Positions 6,197 to 12,917 of a stretch of DNA of 15,561 nucleotides are shown here, piece after piece. Source of the stretch: CAZGSV01 sp964528605. Its GTDB lineage: Bacteria > Armatimonadota > Zipacnadia > CAZGSV01. The notes beneath the pieces were generated by a model. It was given only the letters and a program-made list of their open reading frames with translations. It made no database searches and was not told the origin of the DNA. The translations under genes and the position numbers were made by a program. The DNA is taken from positions 1 through 15,561 of the forward strand of contig CAZGSV010000075.1 in assembly GCA_964528605.1 (NCBI GenBank), given 5' to 3'. Position 1 is the first letter of the stretch. The number at the start of each line of letters is the position of its first letter.

Positions 6197-7606
6197 CTAG
6201 CCCTTGGCCTCAAGCATGGAGTTCAGTTCTTCCGTCAGTTTGGATTCGATGGTTTGGTTGATGTAGAGGGTAGCGAGGGCGCAGCCGTAGCAGTGCTCCT
6301 CTTGGGGCAGCTCGGCCAGGCCGGGAATGCCGGCGCGCATGTTCTCGAGCACGCTGTGGTCGGCGACGTTGCCGATGGGAAGGAGGCGGCGGATGGCGTG
6401 GGAGCCGCAGCGGTACTGGCAGCCGTCGGGTGTGAAGAGCGCTTGGGTTGGGGCGACGTAGCAGCGGCGAGCGAGGGCGAGAGCGCCGTAGCGGCCCTGC
6501 GCGGAGACCTCGACGTAGGCGTCGAGGCCGCCCTTGTGCTCCACCCGCAGGAAGGGATTGGTAAAGGGGCCGAAGAGGGCCTTTCTCTCTTCGGCGGACA
6601 CTCCTAGGCTCGCCTGGAAGTTGTCCCAGATTTCGCCGACCTGCGGCCAGACCTGTTCGTAGAAGCGGCGGAAGTCCGCGGCTGAGGGGCGCAGGTGCGC
6701 GTTGGAGACGCCGCCGACGGGGATAATGTGCGGGAAGAGGTCCTGATAGAAGGGGTCGGCGTTGTCGGCGGTCTGCTTGTGCCTCTCGAGCAGGAAGGCG
6801 AAGAGGGGGGGGAAGAGGTCGAGGTTAGCATTGGTGAGCACGCAGTTGATGTGCACGCCCGGGTAGGAGACGCCGACCAGGTCGCGGGCGAGTTGGAGGT
6901 TGTAGATGCCCTCGAGCACGCGGCGGAAGTGGTTGCCGCCGGCGAGATGGTTGTGCGTGGCCTCCTCCGCGGCGTCGAGAGAGATGTGGAGGCGGGCGAG
7001 GCCGCCCTTGATGAGGCGGAGGGCGACTTCGGGGGTGAGGTTCACGGCGTTGGTGTTGACGTTGACGCGCGCGCGCCTGGCGGTGGCGAAGCGGACGATG
7101 CCGTCGTCGCCCCACAGGTCGGCGCCCAGGGTTAGGGGCTCGCCGCCGGTGAGGTAGAGGTAGGGGCCTTCTTCGCCGGCGCCAGAGGCAACCTCTTCGA
7201 TGATGCTCTTCCAGCGCGCGACGCCTACTGTGGATTCGATCTCGGGTTGGTTGCAGTAGAGGCAGCGGGGGTCGAGGTCGCAGGCGGAGGTGAGATTGAG
7301 GCCGACGAAGGAGATGGTGGGGTCCGCGTGCCGCAGGGCGTTGGGCCAGTCCGCCAAGAGGGAAAGGAGGCGGTCGCGGTCGCTGCAGCCTTCGGCGATG
7401 AGGGCTGCGGCTCTCTCCTTGTTGGCCATGAGGAGGTGGTCCACGACGGTGGGAACGAAGCCGCGCGCCTTGCCGGGCTCGAGGCGCTCGGCCTTGACCT
7501 CTTCCACCAAGCCGGAGTCAATCGCTGCCTGCCACGCGGGCGAGTTGAGGAGGGTCTCCAGTTCGAGTCGGTGTTGAGGCGTGTAGTGGTCTGCGGGTAT
7601 CTGCAT
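6197..7606 (-). CDS. Radical SAM protein with CX5CX2C motif and C-terminal cysteine cluster
   Basis: Radical SAM enzymes cleave S-adenosylmethionine at a [4Fe-4S] cluster to start radical chemistry. In this 469-residue protein the cluster cysteines are Cys109, Cys115 and Cys118 (SACDLDPRCLYCNQPE), spaced CX5CX2C instead of the usual CX3CX2C. The GGEP motif at 154-157 and VNVNTNAVNLTPE at 181-193 fit the barrel. The C-terminal part has five more cysteines: 382, 396, 400, 439 and 442 (RRCY, GCQYRC, HCYGC), a SPASM-like arrangement that could hold an auxiliary cluster. About 100 residues precede the barrel and match nothing I know. I chose the ATG at 7606; the frame is open to 7678, but the extra residues look non-coding. 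Its only same-strand neighbours are a GH127-like glycosidase 90 bp upstream and the lipid pair downstream; no small precursor peptide is visible. The reaction is unknown. Confidence 0.82.
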   Translation of the reverse strand: MQIPADHYTPQHRLELETLLNSPAWQAAIDSGLVEEVKAERLEPGKARGFVPTVVDHLLMANKERAAALIAEGCSDRDRLLSLLADWPNALRHADPTISFVGLNLTSACDLDPRCLYCNQPEIESTVGVARWKSIIEEVASGAGEEGPYLYLTGGEPLTLGADLWGDDGIVRFATARRARVNVNTNAVNLTPEVALRLIKGGLARLHISLDAAEEATHNHLAGGNHFRRVLEGIYNLQLARDLVGVSYPGVHINCVLTNANLDLFPPLFAFLLERHKQTADNADPFYQDLFPHIIPVGGVSNAHLRPSAADFRRFYEQVWPQVGEIWDNFQASLGVSAEERKALFGPFTNPFLRVEHKGGLDAYVEVSAQGRYGALALARRCYVAPTQALFTPDGCQYRCGSHAIRRLLPIGNVADHSVLENMRAGIPGLAELPQEEHCYGCALATLYINQTIESKLTEELNSMLEAKG

Positions 7607-7695
7607 TATCCTGTCCGGTCCTTGCGAGCGCGTCCGCTCTGTAGATAGTGTTCCGCATCCGCGTTGACGTGTCCACATCCGGGGCCGCGATGAGG

Positions 7696-9516
7696 CTAGC
7701 GGAGCGCGGGGAGAGGGCGCGGCACGTTGGCGAAGATGGGCAGCCTTTCGCCGCGCGGGTGAACGCCGAGCACGGTGTTGCCGAGCCAGCGATAGGTGAA
7801 GACGCCGGCGGGGTCTAGGTCAACCGTCTGCTCGAAGCGGAGCAGAGGATAGGTGACGGTGAGTTCCTCGCCGGCTTTGACGTCCTCGAACTCGATGTAG
7901 TCGCCGACGCAGCCATGCCAGACGGACATCTGCTCTTGCCCGCGGTAGGCCGTGATGCGCGAACGAGGAACCCAGGCCGGCGCGCGCAGGAGAAAGCGGC
8001 CGTCCTTCTTGGCCACGACCGTCAGGCGGCCTTCGTTGGGGAGGAAAGAGACGACCTTGGCCTGAGGCGTATCGCGGTTGAAGGAGAGGTTGACCCAGAC
8101 AGTGCGGGAGTCTTCGGTCACGACATTGTCCCAGGCGGTGTAGAGGGCGCGCATGCCTTCGGGCGGGCAGCAGCCCATCATGTTCATTCCGGTGGGGCCG
8201 CCGTGATGCACCCAGTCGTTCGGGGTGAGCACGGCGTGGAAGCCGCCTTCGAGCCGACGCGCCATGACGAGGCCCTTCTCGACTTCCGCGGCCGGCTTAT
8301 CGCGGTGGAGTTCGCGGTAGAGGCGCTCGAACTCGGGGGTGACGAAGAACTGCGCTTCCCGGAGGTAGTTGCGGGCGTGGCGCTCGAGGTGATCCCAATA
8401 CTCGGCGAAGCCGGCCTTGGCGAGCCACATGGCAACGTCGGTCATGTCGGCGGTGTTGCAGGTTTCCGAGTAGTCGCGGCCGACGCACTCCGGGAACCAG
8501 CCCCAATCGAGGCCGAGAGCGCGCAGGGATTCGTAGGCATTGCGGGCCCAGTTGAGGTAGCGGGGCTCGTGGATGAGCGCGCCGAGATGAGCGACGCCGA
8601 GCACGGGACGCATATGCAGGTGGGTGTTCCACACGTGGGTGAAGGAGCCATCGGGGCGGAAGTGGTTGTTGCCGGCGCCCTCCTGTAAGCCTGCGAGTTG
8701 CCCTTCGGCCCAGGCGATGGCGAAATCGAGGGCTTCCTCGTTCTTGGTGGCCTCATAGTAGCGGACGATGGGCTCGAGTATCGAGGGGTACTGCGCGGCG
8801 CAGCCCGTCATCACCCAGCCGTTGCGCCAGGCGCCCAGGCCGCCGGGGTACCAGGCGCGGTCGCGGTCCCAACTGGCGAGTGCCCGCAGCGCGCGGACCA
8901 TCTTGCCGGCCTGTCTGAGGTACGATTGCTCGCCGGTCTCCTGGTGGAGTTCAACCAGGGTGACGATGGTGTTGCCCGTGGTCCAGTTGAGCGCGGCCGG
9001 CTCGTGGTCGCTGTCGTTGCAGTTGAGGCAGTAGGGAGGGAGCCAACTGAGGCCGCCCTCGCGCACGTAACCGAGGATGCGACGGCGCACGGCCTGCTCG
9101 ACCTCCTTGCCGACCTCGCGCTCGCCCGACATCCGCCGCATGTAGAACCATTCCCAGTCCATGCGGCACTCGGTGTCGCCCAGGGAGATGAAGTCGAACT
9201 GGTCGGGGCCCGGGAGCGGCCGCAAGGAGAGCGGGCTGATGAGGAAGCGGCACTCGTAGTCGCGCGCGGGCTCGGGATTGTTCCTCAGGTATTCGAGCGC
9301 CCAGCGGGCCATGGCCGGCAGATTGATATCGGCCGAGGGAGGGGTCTGCGCGAGAGGTTCGGGCGCGGAGGGCTCCTCGGCGGTGGGGTCGGTCAACGAG
9401 CCGCGGAAACTCCTGGGCAGATAGCGGCCTAGGTTGCCACTGCCGGTTTCGGCGGCGGCGCACAGGCCCATGAGCGCGACGGCGGCGCAGATTACCAGCA
9501 AGGGCGTCTCAGCCAC
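7696..9516 (-). CDS. Secreted GH127-like glycoside hydrolase (DUF1680/beta-L-arabinofuranosidase superfamily)
   Basis: The 606-residue protein starts with a hydrophobic export signal (LLVICAAVALMGLCAAA, cleavage near residue 22). The following mostly helical region (about 65-470, rich in Trp, Tyr and paired-helix patterns) looks like an (alpha/alpha)6 barrel, and the C-terminal ~130 residues like the beta domain of GH127. The key evidence is E-T-C at 351-353 (YSETCNTADM) and a Cys-Cys pair at 449-450 (MGCCPPEG). In GH127 arabinofuranosidases these form the zinc/cysteine active site with Cys as nucleophile. I chose the GTG at 9516 because an AAGGAG ribosome site (9525-9530) lies 8 nt upstream and the signal peptide then starts properly; the frame stays open to 9585. 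It is divergent from an oxidoreductase that could act on released sugars. Exact linkage specificity is unknown, and overall similarity beyond these motifs is modest. Confidence 0.72.
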   Translation of the reverse strand: MAETPLLVICAAVALMGLCAAAETGSGNLGRYLPRSFRGSLTDPTAEEPSAPEPLAQTPPSADINLPAMARWALEYLRNNPEPARDYECRFLISPLSLRPLPGPDQFDFISLGDTECRMDWEWFYMRRMSGEREVGKEVEQAVRRRILGYVREGGLSWLPPYCLNCNDSDHEPAALNWTTGNTIVTLVELHQETGEQSYLRQAGKMVRALRALASWDRDRAWYPGGLGAWRNGWVMTGCAAQYPSILEPIVRYYEATKNEEALDFAIAWAEGQLAGLQEGAGNNHFRPDGSFTHVWNTHLHMRPVLGVAHLGALIHEPRYLNWARNAYESLRALGLDWGWFPECVGRDYSETCNTADMTDVAMWLAKAGFAEYWDHLERHARNYLREAQFFVTPEFERLYRELHRDKPAAEVEKGLVMARRLEGGFHAVLTPNDWVHHGGPTGMNMMGCCPPEGMRALYTAWDNVVTEDSRTVWVNLSFNRDTPQAKVVSFLPNEGRLTVVAKKDGRFLLRAPAWVPRSRITAYRGQEQMSVWHGCVGDYIEFEDVKAGEELTVTYPLLRFEQTVDLDPAGVFTYRWLGNTVLGVHPRGERLPIFANVPRPLPALR

Positions 9517-9742
9517 TCCGACCACTCCTTCGGGGGCGCGCTGTTGCGCGCGGCGCGCGAGGGCTACGCCGGCAGCGCCGGCCAACTTTACGCCGGTGGC
9601 GGGGCAGACGCCAGCCCCTGGAAGCCAGCGGCGCGCGAGAAGCCAGCGCTCGACAGGGATGGGGCATTCCGCTATCGTCTGGGCCGTGTGGTGGATCGCG
9701 GGAACGGCGCTATCTTCGCAAGCGGCTTAGGAGGGTCCGGTT
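9517..9742. promoter_or_regulatory. Divergent regulatory region with GC-rich hairpins
   Basis: This 226-bp gap separates the glycosidase and oxidoreductase starts. It contains a perfect GCGCGC-TGTT-GCGCGC hairpin (9536-9551), a GCCGGC-AGC-GCCGGC hairpin (9568-9582) and a repeated TACGCCGG (9565-9572 and 9589-9596, 24 bp apart). A weak plus-strand promoter, TCGACA (9650-9655) with 17 bp to TATCGT (9673-9678), could serve the oxidoreductase. The repeats would suit a shared regulator site, but in DNA this GC-rich they may be chance. Confidence 0.3.
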
Positions 9743-10780
9743 ATGAAGCCACTGCGTTTCGGCATCGTCGGCTACGGATGGGCGGCGGGCGCCCACATCA
9801 AGTCCTTCGAGGAGATCCAGGGCTGCGAGGTCACCGCCATCTGCTCGCGCCGCCAAATCCCCGACGAGGTGTTTATCAGGAACCACGGTAAGACCTTCAA
9901 ACTCTATAACGACTACGAGGCCATGCTGGCCGATCCCGAGATTGACGTCGTCAGCATCTGCACCCCGCATCCGTTCCACGTCGAGCAGGTGGAGAAGGCG
10001 TGCGCGGCGAAGAAGCACGTGGTGATTGAGAAGCCCATCGCGCTCGACTGGGAGGGCTGCAAGCGGGTGCGCAAGGCGGTGAGGGAATCCGGCGTGAAGG
10101 CGCAGGTGTGCTTTGAGGTGCGCGTCATCAGCGCCTTCGTGACCTACAAGAGGATGCTCGCCGAGGGCGTGATCGGACCCGTGCACTACGCCGAGGTGGA
10201 CTACTACCACGGCATCGGGCCGTGGTACAAGCAGTATCAGTGGAACGTCAAGAAGAGTTTCGGGGGCAGCAGCCTGCTCACCGCCGGCTGCCACGCGATG
10301 GACGGCCTGATCTGGCTGCTGGACGACGAGCCGGTGGAGGTAATGACCTACGCCACGCGGAGCGCGAATCCGCTGCTCAAGGAGTACGAGTATCCCTCGA
10401 CCACGAGCACGATCTTGAAGTTGAAGAGCGGAGCGGTGGGCAAGGTGGCGAGCGTCGTTGACTGCGTCCAGCCTTATCTCTTCAACGTGATGCTGGTGGG
10501 CGCGAACGGGAGCATCTGGAACGACAAGTTCCACACCGACAAGTTCGGCGGGCTGCTGAAGACGGGATGGAGCCGGTTGAACGTGCAGTTGGTGGACTCA
10601 GGCGACGTCGAGCACCATCCCTACACGGCGCTCTTCAGCGACTTCGTGGCCGCGATTCGCGAGGACCGGGAGCCGACGCTGACGCTGGAGAGTTCGATAC
10701 TGACGCACAAGGCGTGCCTGGCGGCGGACCTGGCCGCCGAGCGCGGCGCGCCGGTGAAACTATCCGAGTTCAAGGATTAG
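9743..10780 (+). CDS. Gfo/Idh/MocA family NAD(P)-dependent oxidoreductase
   Basis: Members oxidise or reduce sugars, inositols or related polyols with NAD(P) in the cytoplasm. The 345-residue protein has the N-terminal Rossmann fold with the dinucleotide loop GIVGYGWAAGAH (residues 7-18), the EKP motif at 96-98 whose Lys97 is the usual catalytic lysine, and the C-terminal substrate domain with TAGCHAMDGL (180-189), where His184 is the likely catalytic partner. The Asp that many members carry four residues before that His is Thr180 here, which is common in a subset of the family. An AGGAGGG ribosome site (9729-9735) lies 7 nt before the ATG. It is divergent from a GH127-like glycosidase, so a role in handling the released sugar is possible but inferred. 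No specific dehydrogenase name can be justified. Confidence 0.9.
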   Translation: MKPLRFGIVGYGWAAGAHIKSFEEIQGCEVTAICSRRQIPDEVFIRNHGKTFKLYNDYEAMLADPEIDVVSICTPHPFHVEQVEKACAAKKHVVIEKPIALDWEGCKRVRKAVRESGVKAQVCFEVRVISAFVTYKRMLAEGVIGPVHYAEVDYYHGIGPWYKQYQWNVKKSFGGSSLLTAGCHAMDGLIWLLDDEPVEVMTYATRSANPLLKEYEYPSTTSTILKLKSGAVGKVASVVDCVQPYLFNVMLVGANGSIWNDKFHTDKFGGLLKTGWSRLNVQLVDSGDVEHHPYTALFSDFVAAIREDREPTLTLESSILTHKACLAADLAAERGAPVKLSEFKD

Positions 10781-10810
10781 TCACCCACCAGCCGGCCGCC
10801 ACTCGTCGGG

Positions 10811-10925
10811 CTAGTGCCGGATGATGGCCGCGGAGTAATCTTCGGGCAGGCGGAGTTCAGTAAAGGTCATGCCGTCGCGGACGACCGTGGGGGCGGTGAA
10901 ATCGGGGACCTCGCGACCGCTGCAC
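10811..10925 (-). pseudogene. 3' remnant of a paralogue of the large carbohydrate-active gene
   Basis: On the minus strand this short stretch translates SGREVPDFTAPTVVRDG and then MTFTELRLPEDYSAAI, ending in IRH and a TAG at 10813-10811. It matches the last ~36 residues of the intact gene ending at 12918 in the same codon register with no gaps. Over 10817-10918 versus 12924-13025 I count 12 mismatches in 102 bases. Nine of these fall at third codon positions and eight are silent, so the fragment descends from a paralogue that was once translated. Upstream of about 10925 the similarity stops, 18 bp before the stop codon of the DUF262 gene. It has no start and is not expected to be functional. 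Confidence 0.85.
10817..10918. repeat. Direct repeat copy 1 flanking the DUF262 gene
   Basis: This 102-bp segment is about 88% identical and in the same orientation as 12924-13025. The two copies bracket the DUF262 gene, with starts 2107 bp apart. Both are the 3' coding end of the same gene family. Confidence 0.85.
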
Positions 10926-10943
10926 CGCCTGGAAAGGGCAGTG
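10923..10943 (-). terminator. Hairpin immediately after the DUF262 stop codon
   Basis: Minus-strand CACTGCC (10943-10937) pairs with GGCGGTG (10929-10923), seven pairs including one G-T wobble, around a 7-nt loop. It begins at the base after the TGA. No T-tract follows, so termination is only plausible. It also straddles the edge of the gene remnant. Confidence 0.3.
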
Positions 10944-12617
10944 TCAACCAGTGACCTGGTGGATCTGGTGCCAGATCAACGACTGCCTTTCCTCAAGGAA
11001 CGCTGGGAAGTCGTCGCGGCAGAGAGGGGAGCCGGGTCCTGCCGGAAGTAGGTGAGATGCGAGGACGGCGTCCAGTTGCTCTGGCTTCACCGTCCGGGCA
11101 ATCTCTGCGAGATAGTCCGACGGGGCTCGCCTGCCGATTCGGACGTCAGTGTCTCTGTCGACGAGGGTCCGGTTGAGAATACAGTCGCGAAGAGTGTTGG
11201 AAACCTCGGGGTGTTTCTCGGCCAGGAATGCGTGTGGGAACACATGGTGGTCGTCGATCTTCTTCTCCATGACTGCCCCAGCGTTGATGCGGTCCCCCCT
11301 GTAGAAATCCCGTGCGCCGTTGCCAAGCGTGAGCGCGATCACGCCCCGGTAGACAGCACGTTGGCGCGCGGTAGTGTCGCGCAAGGAGGCGGGATCGAAG
11401 GCGAAATCTGCAACCGTCTCGGGCGGAGCCCCACCACGAAACCAGTCCCTAAGTTCTGCGTAGTCCTTGGCCGCCTGGGAGTTCGGGGCCATTTCGTATG
11501 CCTGTCCAAACACGGAACACCAAAACCAGCGCTTGAGTTTGTTACGGACCGCACCTATCTCGGGGCCTGTGGCATGCACTGCTGTGGCAAGGGCGCCAGC
11601 GCCAGGAATGACAATGGTCTTGTACGGGAGCCATTGGGGTAGGATGACGCCGCAGTCGTCGCGGAGGATGTGCAGCATTTCTGCGAGGCCCTCGACAACG
11701 GGGTCCCAGCCGGAACGGACCTGCTCCACACTCATCATTAGAACATCGGTGCGCTTGCAGGAAGGAGCCGCCGGGGCAGTCAGCAGCGCAACGGATTGGA
11801 GGAGGTAGTACGGATCGACCTCGAACTCGGTGACGATGGGATGCCTCCTTCGCGCTTGATCCCAGAGCTCTCGGAGCCGCACATTTTCGGGCCAAAAGCG
11901 CGCAGCCAGAAGGTCGAAAACGGAGAGTTTGACGCCGGTGCGGTTAAGGGTCTCGAAGATCGTGCACACAGCGGCGGCGCAAGTGTCGTCCGCCAGCGTC
12001 ACCATCGGGAATTCGTAGTCCTCGACAGGGACGAGCCACTTGTCTCGCAGGTCTCGCAGGTGGTCCTTTAACACCTGTCGCTTGTCGCCAGATTGTGGAT
12101 GCAGCTCGATAACCCGATCCAGCCAGCCCTCAAAGCCGCCCCTGTGTCTGAACAAACGGTCAAGAGGGAAAACAAGCCTCTGCGCCTGTTGCTCGATCGT
12201 CCCGAATCTTCTGTCTCCTTCGACCCTGCGCAGATAGAACACGCAGTCCTCCAAATCCCGTCCCTCCATAAGGCCGGTGAGATCCATGTAGAAGCGATGT
12301 TCGCCGGCGCCGTAGAGAGCCTCGTACAGTGAGGTTAGGCGCTGCTGTCCATCGAGTATCAGCCAGGCTGGTTCGTGCCCGTCTAGAGGTGGCGCACCGG
12401 CGAACTCGCGGGGCGCGAAGTAGAAACATCCTGAGTTCTTGATTCGCAGCAAGCTGCCGGCAGGAAAGTTTTGGCACAGACTCTCGAGCAGCTCATCGGT
12501 TGCACGGGGGTCCCAGACGAAATCACGCTGAAAGTCCGGCAGTCCCACCTCGCGGTTGTGGATGCTGTCGAGCAGAAAGTGCAGCGGCTCCGACGTTGGG
12601 TAGAAGATTCTGGCCAT
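10944..12617 (-). CDS. DUF262 + HNH (DUF1524-like) GmrSD-family protein, probable anti-phage nuclease
   Basis: The 557-residue protein joins two halves. The N-terminal DUF262/ParB-Srx-like half has LPDFQRDFVWDP (26-37) and LILDGQQRLTSLY (86-98); the DGQQR motif is the family hallmark and is linked to nucleotide-dependent activity. The C-terminal half ends in an HNH-type nuclease motif, KKIDDHHVFPHAFL (452-465), followed by ILNRTLV with Asn482. GmrSD enzymes of this layout are type IV restriction systems cutting modified (for example glucosylated hydroxymethylcytosine) phage DNA. I chose the ATG at 12617 because GGAGGG (12624-12629) lies 6 nt upstream; the frame is open to 12710. The gene has a different strand composition from its neighbours and lies between two copies of another gene's 3' end, both signs of acquisition. 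No methyltransferase or helicase is beside it, so it would act alone. Its actual target is unknown. Confidence 0.85.
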   Translation of the reverse strand: MARIFYPTSEPLHFLLDSIHNREVGLPDFQRDFVWDPRATDELLESLCQNFPAGSLLRIKNSGCFYFAPREFAGAPPLDGHEPAWLILDGQQRLTSLYEALYGAGEHRFYMDLTGLMEGRDLEDCVFYLRRVEGDRRFGTIEQQAQRLVFPLDRLFRHRGGFEGWLDRVIELHPQSGDKRQVLKDHLRDLRDKWLVPVEDYEFPMVTLADDTCAAAVCTIFETLNRTGVKLSVFDLLAARFWPENVRLRELWDQARRRHPIVTEFEVDPYYLLQSVALLTAPAAPSCKRTDVLMMSVEQVRSGWDPVVEGLAEMLHILRDDCGVILPQWLPYKTIVIPGAGALATAVHATGPEIGAVRNKLKRWFWCSVFGQAYEMAPNSQAAKDYAELRDWFRGGAPPETVADFAFDPASLRDTTARQRAVYRGVIALTLGNGARDFYRGDRINAGAVMEKKIDDHHVFPHAFLAEKHPEVSNTLRDCILNRTLVDRDTDVRIGRRAPSDYLAEIARTVKPEQLDAVLASHLLPAGPGSPLCRDDFPAFLEERQSLIWHQIHQVTG

Positions 12618-12917
12618 AGCGTTCCCTCCGTGAATCACCAGATTGCGGCACGCTCCTGGGGCCGACTGGCTCCGCGCGTCCCAAGCCTCTCCGGCAACCT
12701 GCAGGTGCAACCAGGCGAACCCCTTGTGCGCTTTTTACCATTCTAGTGGGCACACAGGCAAGTGGTTGCCGCCCCCTAGCCGACCAGCACGCGCGTAGCC
12801 GTCGGTGGGTTTGCTGTGGCGCTCCTGGCCGCCGGGTTGCCGATTGCGGGCCAAACAGTCGCCGCCCGCCCCACGCGGAGCCCGGCAGCATTTCCCACCA
12901 ACTGCGAGAGCGAGGAG
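12618..12917. other. 300-bp gap upstream of the DUF262 gene
   Basis: Apart from the DUF262 ribosome site (12624-12629) I find little here. A minus-strand TAGAAT (12745-12740) could be a -10 box, but no matching -35 lies at normal distance. From 12779 the plus-strand frame following a TAG reads FAVALLAAGLPIAGQTVAA, which resembles an export signal but has no good start or ribosome site and then runs antisense into the neighbouring gene. No tRNA, repeat of the 12924-13025 type or recombinase fragment is visible. Confidence 0.4.

Noticed and set aside
7607..7678. Longer radical SAM protein starting at 7678
   Set aside because: The added residues are Arg/Thr/Gly-rich and look like leader DNA; the ATG at 7606 follows an AGGA element, although spacing is short.
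10781..10943. Possible tRNA or att site next to the remnant
   Set aside because: No cloverleaf or tRNA-like arms could be folded here; the sequence is explained by the 3' gene remnant and a hairpin.
12042..12059. Tandem 9-bp repeat GTCTCGCAG x2
   Set aside because: Only two units, inside the DUF262 gene, encoding a Leu-Arg-Asp pair in a helix; no wider repeat array.
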